NCBI GenBank assembly: GCA_031363945.1 | Contig: JANLVJ010000056.1 | Span: 1 to 64,000 of the forward strand | DNA length: 64,000 nt | DNA from: JANLVJ01 sp031363945 | GTDB lineage: Bacteria; Bacteroidota; Bacteroidia; Sphingobacteriales; Sphingobacteriaceae | Direction of reading: 5' to 3' | Shown here: positions 35,072-44,517 of the stretch, piece by piece | Layout: every line of letters starts with the position of its first letter | How positions within the stretch are numbered: position 1 is the first letter of the stretch | Made by a program: the position numbers and the translations under genes | The notes under the pieces: generated by a model | The model's input: the letters and a program-made list of their open reading frames with translations, nothing else | The model's database searches: none | Told to the model about the DNA's origin: nothing

Positions 35072-37789
35072 ATGAGTTTATCCAGGTATTTAGAAAAAAG
35101 GTCTTTTGATTTTAGTTCTGAACCGAAAGGTGGAAAACCTACATCGGCCAAGCTTCGATTTGTTATTCAAAAACATGCAGCATCTCATCTGCACTATGAT
35201 TTCAGGCTTGAAATTGGGGGTATACTTAAAAGTTGGGCCATACCGAAGGGGCCATCATTAAATATTGGCGTGAAGCGGCTTGCAATGATGGTTGAAGATC
35301 ATCCTTATGATTATCGTAACTTTGAAGGTATCATTCCTGCTGGTGAGTATGGGGCAGGAGCTGTTATTATCTGGGATGAGGGAACCTATGAAGTTGAAGG
35401 TCTTAAAGGAAAATCAAAACTACTACAGGTCGAGCATCTGCTTGATGAGCTGGAAAAGGGTAATATAAAAATTGCCCTTAGGGGCAAAAAACTCAATGGA
35501 GGGTTTGCTCTGGTAAAAATTCATGGCAAGGGTGAAAATACCTGGTTACTGATCAAGCATACTGATAAGTTTGCCAGCAGTGAAGATATTACCCTAAACG
35601 ATGAATCAGTCGTTTCAGGTAAAACGATTGAACAAATTATTGCCGCATCTATAACAGATAACCAGCTTTTGCCCGCTACAGATCGCCGGCCCGATAAGCA
35701 AAAACTGCCCGCTGCAGATCGCCAGCACGATAAGCAAAAACTGCCCGCTACAGATCGCCGGCACGATAAGCAAAAACTGCCAGCTGCAGATCGCCGGCCC
35801 GCTTCCGATAACGATAATCCTGACCAATACCTGCAAGATCTACCAGCTACACCTATGCCCAAGGGTATCAAGCCTATGCTTGCAACACTGGTTGATAGCC
35901 CATTTAATAATAAAAATTATTCATTTGAAGTTAAATTCGATGGTTACCGGGCGTTAGCCTATCTGAATGACGAACAGGTAGATCTTATATCCCGCAACAA
36001 AAAATCGTTTAATGAAAAGTTCTACCCTATATATGATCTCTTGACAACATTAAAACTTAATGCTGTCTTTGATGGTGAAATTATAGTTCTCAACCAAAAA
36101 GGGGTATCTGATTTTAGCAGACTTCAGAACTGGAGAAGTGAAGCTGACGGGGAACTAGTTTATTATGTTTTTGATATTTTATGGCTGTCAGGTAAAGACC
36201 TCAGGTCTTTACCGCTTTATCAGCGTCAGTCAATTCTCAAAAGAGTCTTTCCTACTACTGATGACAGGCTACGCCAGAGTATGGGGTTTAAATCAAAGGG
36301 GGTAGAATTTTTCAAAGCTGTTTCTGATTTAAAATTAGAAGGCATGTTAGCAAAAAATCTGAATAGCAAATACAGCGATAATCTTAGGTCAAAAGACTGG
36401 TTAAAAATTAAGGTTCATAAAAGACAGGAAGTCATCATTGCTGGTTATACCCGAAACCAGGATACCAAAAAACGATTTAGTTCTTTATTGCTTGCCGTTT
36501 ATCGGCAGGGTTTATTACATTTTGCAGGCAAAGTAGGTACAGGTTTTTCTGATCATGACCAGCTTTCACTTATTTCTTTGTTTAAACCATTGGTCATCCA
36601 TAAATCTCCGTTTGAAAAAATTCCTGATATAAATAAACCCTCAAGATTCAGATCTGTTCAGCCTGACCCCGGGGTAATTTGGTTAAAACCACAACTTGTA
36701 TGTGAAGTTTCCTTCACCGAAGTCACTGCAGAAGGAGTATTTCGTCATCCATCATTTCAAGGTATGAGAACAGATAAAAAAGCAAAGGATGTTATCAATG
36801 AAATTGAAAGCGAAACAAGCGTGGTGCTTGAATCACAAATTCTGTCAACCAGAAAAACATTGCTTAACCCAAAAGATGAAACTCAGGTAAGAACTGTTTG
36901 CGGGCATGATCTAAAATTAACCAATTTGAGTAAAGTTTATTGGCCCAAAGACGGCATATCAAAGCGCGACCTGATCAATTATTATCACCAGATTGCTGAC
37001 TTTATCCTGCCTTATCTTAAAGACAGACCATTGTCACTGAATCGTTTTCCTGGGGGTATTGAAGGCCAGGCTTTTTACCAGAAAGATGTCAGTAAAAAGG
37101 CACCTGAATGGGCGATTACTTTTCCCTATAGCAACACAAGCGGAAAACATAAAAAGTACCTTATTGGTAATGATGAAGCTACCCTTATATGGATGTCTTC
37201 ACTTGGTTGTATTGAAATGAACCCATGGTTTAGTCGTGTAAAAAACCCAAATAACCCTGATTATTGTGTTATAGATCTAGACCCTGATAAAAATACGTTT
37301 GATCAGGTTATTCAGGCAGCTCTGGTTGTGAAAAAGATCTTTGATGAGCTTAAAATTGTTTCATATCCAAAAACTTCAGGATCAACCGGGATGCATATTT
37401 ACATACCCCTGGGTGGCAACTATACCTACGAGCAGAGTCAGTTATTCGCAAAAATAATTGTCAGAGTTGTTCATGCAGAAATTCCAGAATTTACCAGTCT
37501 AGAAAGGCTAATAAAAAATCGGCATGGTAAGATGTATCTTGATTATTTACAAAATCGTGCGGGTGCAACCATCGCCTGCCCATATTCATTGAGACCAAAA
37601 CCTGGTGCAACTGTGTCTATGCCTTTACATTGGGAAGAAGTAAAACCAGGCTTGAAAATGCACGATTTCACAATTCATAATGCTCCTGACCGTCTGAGTT
37701 CAACAGGCGACTTATTTAAAGGTGTATTGGGTGAAGGGATAAAGCTGGAAGAAATAGTTTTAAAAGCCGAAAAAATCTTTCAGCTTTAA
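35072..37789 (+). CDS. ligD: DNA ligase D (phosphoesterase-ligase-polymerase)
   Basis: A 905-residue LigD from the ATG at 35072 (MSLSRYLEKRSF..., the usual family start; 13 codons shorter than the longest frame). It repairs double-strand breaks by non-homologous end joining. The order is phosphoesterase (about 25-165; QKHAASHLHYDFRLE, VEDHP), linker (about 165-270) with a 12-residue tandem repeat (200-235, partial to 243), ATP-dependent ligase (about 270-560; adenylated Lys288 in KFDGYR) and primase-type polymerase (about 610-895; VIDLDPD metal site). This order is typical for Bacteroidota. Ku, the usual partner, is not in this window. It ends convergent with a receiver gene. Confidence 0.95.
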   Translation: MSLSRYLEKRSFDFSSEPKGGKPTSAKLRFVIQKHAASHLHYDFRLEIGGILKSWAIPKGPSLNIGVKRLAMMVEDHPYDYRNFEGIIPAGEYGAGAVIIWDEGTYEVEGLKGKSKLLQVEHLLDELEKGNIKIALRGKKLNGGFALVKIHGKGENTWLLIKHTDKFASSEDITLNDESVVSGKTIEQIIAASITDNQLLPATDRRPDKQKLPAADRQHDKQKLPATDRRHDKQKLPAADRRPASDNDNPDQYLQDLPATPMPKGIKPMLATLVDSPFNNKNYSFEVKFDGYRALAYLNDEQVDLISRNKKSFNEKFYPIYDLLTTLKLNAVFDGEIIVLNQKGVSDFSRLQNWRSEADGELVYYVFDILWLSGKDLRSLPLYQRQSILKRVFPTTDDRLRQSMGFKSKGVEFFKAVSDLKLEGMLAKNLNSKYSDNLRSKDWLKIKVHKRQEVIIAGYTRNQDTKKRFSSLLLAVYRQGLLHFAGKVGTGFSDHDQLSLISLFKPLVIHKSPFEKIPDINKPSRFRSVQPDPGVIWLKPQLVCEVSFTEVTAEGVFRHPSFQGMRTDKKAKDVINEIESETSVVLESQILSTRKTLLNPKDETQVRTVCGHDLKLTNLSKVYWPKDGISKRDLINYYHQIADFILPYLKDRPLSLNRFPGGIEGQAFYQKDVSKKAPEWAITFPYSNTSGKHKKYLIGNDEATLIWMSSLGCIEMNPWFSRVKNPNNPDYCVIDLDPDKNTFDQVIQAALVVKKIFDELKIVSYPKTSGSTGMHIYIPLGGNYTYEQSQLFAKIIVRVVHAEIPEFTSLERLIKNRHGKMYLDYLQNRAGATIACPYSLRPKPGATVSMPLHWEEVKPGLKMHDFTIHNAPDRLSSTGDLFKGVLGEGIKLEEIVLKAEKIFQL
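35669..35800 (+). repeat. 36-bp tandem repeat within ligD
   Basis: Three full copies (35669-35704, 35705-35740, 35741-35776) and one 24-base partial copy of a 36-bp unit encode LPATDRRPDKQK-like units in the linker between phosphoesterase and ligase domains. Copies differ by point changes (T/A, R/Q, P/H). The unit length is a multiple of three, so copy-number change would keep the frame. Confidence 0.9.
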
Positions 37790-37804
37790 CAATGAAGAAC
37801 TATT

Positions 37805-38170
37805 TCAGGCAGGAAGAAACTCCCTGACTTTACCTGAAATTTGTTTTAGATCAAAAGGCTTGCTGATAAAGGCATTTGCGCCACAGCATTTGGCAATCAT
37901 CTTGATATCCTTTTCAGCAGAAACTAAAATAACGGGAACCTCGCGTGTGTCGGGTTTTGATTTTAGCATGGTACAAATTGTAGCCCCGCTTTTATTAGGG
38001 TTTCCAAGTCGTAAATCCAATAAGATAAGGTCTGGTAAAATAGAATCTATATGTTCAGTTTCTTCTCCGTCAGAAGATAGAATTACCTCATATCCTTCGG
38101 CTTTGAAGATGAGACTTAAAATTTCAAGGATATCAGGATCATCATCTATAATGAGTAATCGTTTCGCCAT
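37805..38170 (-). CDS. Stand-alone response-regulator receiver
   Basis: A 121-residue CheY-like protein made only of a receiver domain. The acidic pocket is IIDDDPD (9-11), the phospho-acceptor is Asp52 (LILLDLRLG), the switch Ser is in ILVSAEK and the Lys in ISKPFD. It has no output domain, so it acts through protein contacts. It lies 15 bases from the end of ligD on the opposite strand. No kinase is next to it. Confidence 0.92.
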   Translation of the reverse strand: MAKRLLIIDDDPDILEILSLIFKAEGYEVILSSDGEETEHIDSILPDLILLDLRLGNPNKSGATICTMLKSKPDTREVPVILVSAEKDIKMIAKCCGANAFISKPFDLKQISGKVREFLPA

Positions 38171-38305
38171 AAAATGTTGATTGCAAGAATATTGATCAAA
38201 TTATATGCCGTTTATAATTATCATTCGAAATCTTTACAATGAAAGGCAGCTTAATTTAGAATTTAATATTGTTTTCATTACTCAAAATAGGTTTTCACGT
38301 TACTT

Positions 38306-39328
38306 TTAATTAAAGTAACTTCTTCCTTTAAGCAGTAACTTTTGATCTTTATGATCGCAAACAGCGAATGAAAAACCAGGCTGAATGGCAAATGAACCGT
38401 ACTCTCCTTTTTTATTGAGGGCAAGAAAGCCAACCTGAATTTCTTTTGCAGTATCAAGTCTTTTCCTGATAATCCGCATAACAGCTTCTTTACATGCCTG
38501 GTCGGGCGAAAAACCTTGTCTCATGAGTTCAACTACTAGAAAACTTCCAACAATTCGTATTACTTCTTCACCCACCCCGGTAGAAGTTGCCCCACCTATA
38601 AGATTGTCGATGTATAACCCCGCCCCGATAATTGGAGAATCTCCAACTCTGCCAGCCAGTTTGAATGCCATTCCACTGGTTGTACAAGCCCCAGATAGAT
38701 TGCCTTTTGAATCAATGGCCAGCATCCCGATTGTATCATGATTATAAGCCCCACCCTTAAGATTTTTTGGAGTACTTGTTTTATTTTCTGTATTTATTTC
38801 GGGTTTGTAAGCTGACTTTAATAACCACTCTTTGTAGGCTGCTGCTGCATCTTCAGTTAGTAGATTTTCCTTTTTAAAACCTTGCCCGAGTGCAAATTGC
38901 AATGCTCCATTGCCAGCAAGCATAACATGGGGGGTTTTATCCATGACAAGTCTGGCTACAGAGATTGCATGAACGATATGTTCAAGAGCAGCAACACTTC
39001 CGCAACCTCCGTTATGGTCCATTATACTTGCATCAAGGGTAACCTTGCCGTCTCGGTCAGGATACCCCCCGAGGCCAACAGAATGATTTTTAGGGTCTGC
39101 CTCTGGTACTCTTACACCTTGCTCTACCGCATCAATGGCATTTCCATTGGCGACTAAGACTGCCCATGCTGCCTGATTAGCTGCAACGCCAAAATCCCAG
39201 GTAGAAATAACAATTGGCTTGTTTAGCATGTCAAGAGCATCAAGGGGTTCACTTGCCCGGGTTTTGGAAAAAATAGAACTCAGAAATGTGGTGACAGACA
39301 GGAAAATAAATTTACGACGGTTGAACAT
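38306..39328 (-). CDS. Glycosylasparaginase-type Ntn hydrolase
   Basis: A 340-residue N4-(beta-N-acetylglucosaminyl)-L-asparaginase (asparaginase 2 family). A twin-arginine-like N-terminus (NRRKFI) plus a hydrophobic stretch suggests export. The precursor should self-cleave before Thr199 in NHDTIGMLAID, which then acts as the nucleophile. Substrate loops are GRVGDSPIIGAGLY and GGATSTGVGEEVIR. The alpha part contains ISTWDFG and GLGGYPDRDGKVTLDASIMDH. It releases aspartate from GlcNAc-Asn, so it may help consume glycoproteins. An isoaspartyl peptidase is the alternative. OsmC-like gene just upstream, 16 bases apart. Confidence 0.92.
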   Translation of the reverse strand: MFNRRKFIFLSVTTFLSSIFSKTRASEPLDALDMLNKPIVISTWDFGVAANQAAWAVLVANGNAIDAVEQGVRVPEADPKNHSVGLGGYPDRDGKVTLDASIMDHNGGCGSVAALEHIVHAISVARLVMDKTPHVMLAGNGALQFALGQGFKKENLLTEDAAAAYKEWLLKSAYKPEINTENKTSTPKNLKGGAYNHDTIGMLAIDSKGNLSGACTTSGMAFKLAGRVGDSPIIGAGLYIDNLIGGATSTGVGEEVIRIVGSFLVVELMRQGFSPDQACKEAVMRIIRKRLDTAKEIQVGFLALNKKGEYGSFAIQPGFSFAVCDHKDQKLLLKGRSYFN

Positions 39329-39344
39329 AACAAGCAGTAAAAAA

Positions 39345-39818
39345 TTATACGATCACAGAAATTTTGGGCTCATGTAAAACGGGGAAATTACAAGAGTTTG
39401 CAATGAAACACATTTTTCCAGCATCAGTATGAAGACTGATTGCTTTAGACATCATCAGAGATTCACTAACGATGACTACAGGATGCAGAACAACATTTTT
39501 AAATCGCCCTCTTCCTCCTGGAAGTTCTTCTAGTGTACCAACTGCATTATCTGTATAATCAATGACAACTATACCATTGATTGCACATAAGTGTAGGTAC
39601 CAGAGCATATGGCAGGTTGATAAAGAAGAAACAAATAAGTCTTCAGGATTATAAAATGAAGGATCTCCCCTGTATGATGGGTCAGAAGAGCCAGGAATAT
39701 TGATGGTTTTTCCTTCACCAGAAATAGTAAAATTGCGACCATATGATTTGTAATCCATTGTACCCAGACCTAGATTTCCTGTCCATTCAGTATTTATACG
39801 ATATACCAGTTCTTTCAT
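39345..39818 (-). CDS. OsmC-family peroxiredoxin-like protein
   Basis: A 157-residue OsmC/Ohr-type protein. The redox pair is Cys69 (LSTCHM) and Cys143 (SCNFPV), with a further Cys at 137. OsmC proteins reduce organic hydroperoxides using the two Cys. The start MKELVYRINTEWTGN is normal. It is upstream of the glycosylasparaginase gene in the same direction (16-base gap); a shared transcript is likely, although the functions are not obviously related. Confidence 0.9.
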   Translation of the reverse strand: MKELVYRINTEWTGNLGLGTMDYKSYGRNFTISGEGKTINIPGSSDPSYRGDPSFYNPEDLFVSSLSTCHMLWYLHLCAINGIVVIDYTDNAVGTLEELPGGRGRFKNVVLHPVVIVSESLMMSKAISLHTDAGKMCFIANSCNFPVLHEPKISVIV

Positions 39819-40075
39819 AATGCGTTTAATGAATTGAAACTTTGGAGCCAGTATGTCTGTTATTAAATTAATTCTGGCGCAAATACAAGGCTTATATCAG
39901 GGTGAACCTGTTCACAATTTAAACAAGGTACTAACGAAATCTTTAACAAATAAAAGAATCAGTTGAAGGCATTATCTTTATCAAAACCAACTAACCTTTA
40001 AATTTCATTTACCTTCCTTTACAAAGCTTTCGGCTCAAATTTTACAAGTTAACTTTAAATAAAATTTAATATTCT

Positions 40076-40978
40076 ATGTTCTTAATTATTCTCGGAATAC
40101 TCGTGATTCTTGCTGTGATACTCGGCAAAAATACAAACCAACAATTGTATAAATTTTCTTCCCTATTGATTTTTGCTGGTATAGGCCTGATTGCCCTGGG
40201 TGCAGCAACTTCTATGTTTAAAGTTATCGGCACAGGAGAAGTTGGTGTAACCAGCCTTTTTGGAAAGGTCGATGATACCCCATTATTCAGTGGTTTGAAT
40301 ATCGTAAACCCATTGGTTACTGTCACACCTTTTAATGTACAAACACAAAATTATACCATGTCGGGTGTAAGTACAGAAGGGAATAAACCTGGTGATGATG
40401 CAATCAGGGTTCTGACTGCAGATGGTCTTGAAGTAGTAATTGACCTGACTGTTCTATACAGGGTTAAGGCCATCGAAGCACCGAAAATTTTAAGAACCCT
40501 TGGTGCCGATTATGAAGATAAAATTGTCAGGCCGGTAACCAGAACCCGAATCAGGGATAATGCTGTTTATTATGATGCCATCTCATTATATTCAACTAAG
40601 AGAGATGAATTTCAGGCAAGAATTTTCAAAGAAATCCAGACAGATTTTAATAGCCATGGTCTTGAATTACAGCAGTTACTAGTACGTAATATTGTTTTGC
40701 CAGCAACGGTAAGGGCCAGTATCGAATCAAAAATCTCAGCCGAACAAGATGCTCAGAAAATGCAGTTCGTACTTCAGAAAGAACGTCAGGAAGCTGAACG
40801 TAAGCGTGTAGAAGCCCAGGGTATTGCTGACTATCAAAAGATTTTAAGTACAGGTCTTTCTGACAAACAATTACAGTATGAATCAATTCAGGCACAGAAA
40901 GCTATAGCTACATCACCAAATGCCAAAGTGATTATCATGAATGGTAAAAGCACTCCTATTCTGATTAACGATAAATAA
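40076..40978 (+). CDS. SPFH/prohibitin-family membrane protein
   Basis: A 300-residue protein with two N-terminal hydrophobic stretches (LIILGILVILAVILG and SLLIFAGIGLIALGAA), a prohibitin/SPFH domain (VIGTGEVGVTSLFGKVDDTPLFSGLNIVNPL; TADGLEVVIDLTVLYRV) and a C-terminal coiled coil (AEQDAQKMQFVLQKERQEAERKRVEAQG). SPFH proteins form large ring or microdomain assemblies at the inner membrane and often modulate FtsH-type proteases. Single gene with its own terminator. Confidence 0.9.
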   Translation: MFLIILGILVILAVILGKNTNQQLYKFSSLLIFAGIGLIALGAATSMFKVIGTGEVGVTSLFGKVDDTPLFSGLNIVNPLVTVTPFNVQTQNYTMSGVSTEGNKPGDDAIRVLTADGLEVVIDLTVLYRVKAIEAPKILRTLGADYEDKIVRPVTRTRIRDNAVYYDAISLYSTKRDEFQARIFKEIQTDFNSHGLELQQLLVRNIVLPATVRASIESKISAEQDAQKMQFVLQKERQEAERKRVEAQGIADYQKILSTGLSDKQLQYESIQAQKAIATSPNAKVIIMNGKSTPILINDK

Positions 40979-40996
40979 AATTAATCCTTTTTTCAG

Positions 40997-41040
40997 GGGT
41001 TCTGTTATGGTATTTTTAGCCATGGCAGAACTCTTTTTTT
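40997..41040 (+). terminator. Rho-independent terminator of the SPFH gene
   Basis: GTTCTGTTATGG (40999-41010) pairs with CCATGGCAGAAC (41020-41031), including two G-U pairs, loop of 9 bases, followed by seven T residues (41034-41040). It begins 18 bases after the stop codon. Confidence 0.9.
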
Positions 41041-41108
41041 GTCAAAAAATCCTAGCTTTCCTTTTTAAGCTAGCTCAAAAATTCCCATCTTTAATTGATC
41101 TCATTACC

Positions 41109-41193
41109 CTGATAAATTGCCGCCAGCAGATAATCTCATCAGTCTGATGAATTGTCGCCAGCAGATAATCTCGTCAGCCTGATAAATTGCCGC
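41109..41193. repeat. 35-bp direct repeat in an intergenic region
   Basis: Two adjacent 35-bp copies (41109-41143, 41144-41178) and a third partial copy (41179-41193) of a unit beginning CTGATAAATTGCCGCC. Copies differ at only a few positions. The array lies 55 bases before the addA start. No family of repeats is recognised. Confidence 0.85.
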
Positions 41194-41247
41194 TTCTGAT
41201 AAATTCAATTCGTTAACTATTTCCTAATTGCATAGCATTGTACTACC

Positions 41248-44200
41248 ATGCCCAAGCCGTTAAAAGTACTTCAAGCCTCTGCAGGATCAGGTAAAACCTT
41301 TAGTCTTACTGCGCATTATCTGACCCTTCTTTTTACTGGAAAGAATGCCTACCGTGAAATTCTGGCTGTTACATTCACTAATAAGGCTACCGAAGAAATG
41401 AAAAGCCGTATTCTGCAGGTTCTGGCAGGACTGGCCCGGGGTGACGATAAATATAGTAATGTAAGAGAGATTATATTAGAGGCTCATTCTTTTCTAAATG
41501 CCGGGCTTTTAAAAATTCAGGCAAGAGAACATTATCAGCAGATTTTACATGATTTTGGTAGTTTTTCGGTAAATACAATTGATGGCTTTGTACAAAAAGT
41601 AATCAGGGGTTTTGCATTTGAGCTGGGTATTGACCCGGGATACGGGCTTGAAATGAATACCAGTAAAGTTATTGAAGATGTGGCAAACCGGCTGAATGAT
41701 AAACTGTCAACTAATCCTGGATTATTAAAATGGATCATCAATCTGGCAATTGACAGGATAGAAAACGATAAAACATGGAATTATCATGATGATCTGATTA
41801 AACTGGCAGAAGAAATTTTTAAGGAACGGTTCCAACCCTTTGATCAGGCTCTGCAGAAATTGCTGCTTGACCAGGACAGCGATACGTTGTTTGATGATTA
41901 TTCCCGGCTTACAAAAATAACCATCTGTGATTTTGAAACTGCGCTGAAAAAGGTTATTGCAGAAGCTGCTGTAATTTTTGGAGACGCAAACACTGATATT
42001 TTACAAAAAAAGACAACTTCTCCGCTGAACGCTTTAACGAAAGTAAAAAGGGGCCTGCTTGATGAAAGTCAGTTTTCTAAGCTTTCAACTTACATTGATA
42101 ATCCCGATATCTGGATAAAAAAAGAATTTCAAAGCGATCTTTACCAGCGGCTTAATCCTGTACTGATTAAACTTTTTAAAATTTACGACGAAGGTTTGCC
42201 AGCCTATAATCTGGCAAAAATTGTCATTGGTAAGATTTACTATCTGCGCCTTATGCAAGAAATGACGCTGCTACTAAAGGATTACCGCAAAGAAAGTGGC
42301 TCATTACTAATTTCAGACGCCCCATTATTATTGCAGGGAATTGCTGGCAATGATTCTGGTAATCCATCTTTCATCTGGGAAAAAATGGGTAACCGTTATA
42401 CCCATTTTCTATTTGATGAGTTTCAGGATACTTCGGTAAGCCAGTGGAACAGTTTCAGGCCCCTGCTTGAAAATGCATTGGCTTCTCCAACAGAAAAGTA
42501 TACAGATCATTTGATAGTAGGCGATGTCAAACAGGCCATCTACCGCTGGCGTAATGGAGATTGGAATATTTTACATAGCGGTATAAAAACGGCCATAGGT
42601 ACTGAATCAATTATTGAAGAGCAACTTGACTCAAACTACCGTAGTACTGAACAGATAATTGAATTTAATAATGTTCTTTTTGACTTTGCTCCCGGTGCGT
42701 TACAATTAATTTTAAATCAGGTTATTAATGACGAGGGTAATTCTGACCTGCTGAAATGGTGGCAGATCAACGGCTATGATTCATTAGTTACCGGTGTATA
42801 TGCCCAGGCTCCGCAACTGCCACATGCAAAGACCCTGAAAGGAGGTTCTGTTTACTTTAAAGTTCTTAGAACTGATGAGGAAGTTGAAGAAGGTTCTTTT
42901 ACAATTGGGGCATATAGAAAACAGGCACTGCAGCTATCGGTACATGAAATTCGTAGACTGGTTAGTGAAAAAGGATATTCTTACAATGATATTAGTATTC
43001 TGGTTACCGTCAATGCTGAAGCCGCAATGGTTGTACAGGCCCTGATGCTGGCAGGCATACCTGTTATATCGGGTGATGCACTAAAAATTGCCGGAAATAT
43101 CGCCGTTAAACTAATTCTGAATACTTTAAAGGTTCTTTCTGATGTAACTCCTGAAAGCGCCATCAATAAAGCAAGTTGTATTAGTTTATATGCTGCCCTG
43201 CGTAAGGTTAAATTACCTGTTCAAAGCTTCATCGGGCTTGAAAACCGCTCCATTGAAAGTCTTGAAGGTTTACTGCCATTGAAGTTTTGCCGTAGTTACC
43301 AGAACTGGGTGCATTTACCCCTGGCCGAACTAGTAGAAAAAATCATTGGCGCCTATGAGCTCAACCTGCCGGTGTATAAAGAACACCTGGCATATCTGTT
43401 TGCTTTTCGTGATCTGGTAACGCTCTTTACGGCAAATGGTGAATCTGGGTTAAGTTCATTTCTTGATTGGTGGAATAAAGAAGGCTGTGACCGTTGTTTG
43501 CCCTCGGCAGACGGTGCCAAGGCTGTACAGGTTTTTACCATTCACAAATCCAAGGGATTGGCATTCAGGGCTGTACTCATTCCGTTTTGTAACTGGTTAC
43601 TTGATGGTAAAGCCAATACGGTATTTTGGGTGCCGACTCAAGACACGCAGTACCATAAGCTCGCAAGTATTCCTGTTACGTATTCAAAGGCATTGGCAAA
43701 GTCACCAATGGCCCATGCGTATTTTGAAGAGTTACTCTTTAATTATATGGATGCTATAAACAAGCTCTATGTAGCTGCAACCCGTACCAGAGAACATCTC
43801 TATATTATCTGTCAGGGATCCAAACCAGGAGTAGAAGCTAAATCTGGTTATAAAACGATAGGACAAATGCTAACCGGAATCATTAAACTTTTTCCTGCTT
43901 ATAAATCAGCATTCATTGATAATGATACCCTTGTTATCGATTATCCGGTTATTGAACAAGACAAAAAGAACACTGATATAGCCGGTTTAGAAATTCTGCA
44001 AATGCGTGAGTATCCTTTGTCAGACCGTTTAAGTGAAGTGCTTTCTATAGAAGCGGTCAGTAGTAAGCTTGATAAGTTATCGAACAATATTTCTTTACGC
44101 GAAGGTTCAATTTTACATGAAATACTGTCAAGACTTACCAATATCGCAGAACTTGATGCCGTACTTCAGGGTATGCGCAGTGAAGGTTTGATAAAAGAAT

Positions 44201-44514
44201 TTGAGATGGCCCATTTTAATCGCCGTACTAGTCTGGTTTTGAATCATCCTGATCTTCAAAATTTACTCAATGACGGGGGTCGGGTTATGAATGAAAAATC
44301 AATTATTTCAGCTACTGGTAAGAGTTACCGGCCCGATAAGGTTTTAATAGGTGATAATCATGTAACAATTCTTGATTATAAGTTCACCCTAAATGAAGAT
44401 AATGCGCATATCAGGCAGGTTAAAGGATATGAAGACCTCTTAAATGAAATGGGTTATACCCAGGTCAACACCTATTTATTCTATGCGCTGACTGGAAACT
44501 TAAAAAAAGTATAA
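41248..44514 (+). CDS. addA: AddA/RecB-like helicase-nuclease
   Basis: A 1088-residue UvrD/Rep-type helicase with C-terminal nuclease, the AddA part of AddAB. It unwinds and degrades DNA from double-strand ends for RecA loading. Motifs: ASAGSGKT (Walker A, 10-17), FTNKATEEM (Ia), LFDEFQDTS (II, about 390), YRWRNGD (III), DSNYRSTEQII (IV), FTIHKSKGLAF (V), YVAATRTREHLYI (VI). The PD-(D/E)XK nuclease at the end has PDKVLI and ILDYKF (Asp and Lys). The addB gene starts 4 bases after its stop, as in a tightly coupled operon. Confidence 0.9.
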   Translation: MPKPLKVLQASAGSGKTFSLTAHYLTLLFTGKNAYREILAVTFTNKATEEMKSRILQVLAGLARGDDKYSNVREIILEAHSFLNAGLLKIQAREHYQQILHDFGSFSVNTIDGFVQKVIRGFAFELGIDPGYGLEMNTSKVIEDVANRLNDKLSTNPGLLKWIINLAIDRIENDKTWNYHDDLIKLAEEIFKERFQPFDQALQKLLLDQDSDTLFDDYSRLTKITICDFETALKKVIAEAAVIFGDANTDILQKKTTSPLNALTKVKRGLLDESQFSKLSTYIDNPDIWIKKEFQSDLYQRLNPVLIKLFKIYDEGLPAYNLAKIVIGKIYYLRLMQEMTLLLKDYRKESGSLLISDAPLLLQGIAGNDSGNPSFIWEKMGNRYTHFLFDEFQDTSVSQWNSFRPLLENALASPTEKYTDHLIVGDVKQAIYRWRNGDWNILHSGIKTAIGTESIIEEQLDSNYRSTEQIIEFNNVLFDFAPGALQLILNQVINDEGNSDLLKWWQINGYDSLVTGVYAQAPQLPHAKTLKGGSVYFKVLRTDEEVEEGSFTIGAYRKQALQLSVHEIRRLVSEKGYSYNDISILVTVNAEAAMVVQALMLAGIPVISGDALKIAGNIAVKLILNTLKVLSDVTPESAINKASCISLYAALRKVKLPVQSFIGLENRSIESLEGLLPLKFCRSYQNWVHLPLAELVEKIIGAYELNLPVYKEHLAYLFAFRDLVTLFTANGESGLSSFLDWWNKEGCDRCLPSADGAKAVQVFTIHKSKGLAFRAVLIPFCNWLLDGKANTVFWVPTQDTQYHKLASIPVTYSKALAKSPMAHAYFEELLFNYMDAINKLYVAATRTREHLYIICQGSKPGVEAKSGYKTIGQMLTGIIKLFPAYKSAFIDNDTLVIDYPVIEQDKKNTDIAGLEILQMREYPLSDRLSEVLSIEAVSSKLDKLSNNISLREGSILHEILSRLTNIAELDAVLQGMRSEGLIKEFEMAHFNRRTSLVLNHPDLQNLLNDGGRVMNEKSIISATGKSYRPDKVLIGDNHVTILDYKFTLNEDNAHIRQVKGYEDLLNEMGYTQVNTYLFYALTGNLKKV

Positions 44515-44517
44515 TTC

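Noticed and set aside
35669..35800. CRISPR-like look of the 36-bp repeats
   Set aside because: The copies are adjacent without spacers and lie in frame inside ligD.
40066..40326. Leftward frame opposite the SPFH gene
   Set aside because: It is antisense to a well-recognised SPFH domain and has no family likeness.
41109..41193. CRISPR-like look of the 35-bp repeats
   Set aside because: Copies abut directly with no spacers and no cas genes are in the window.
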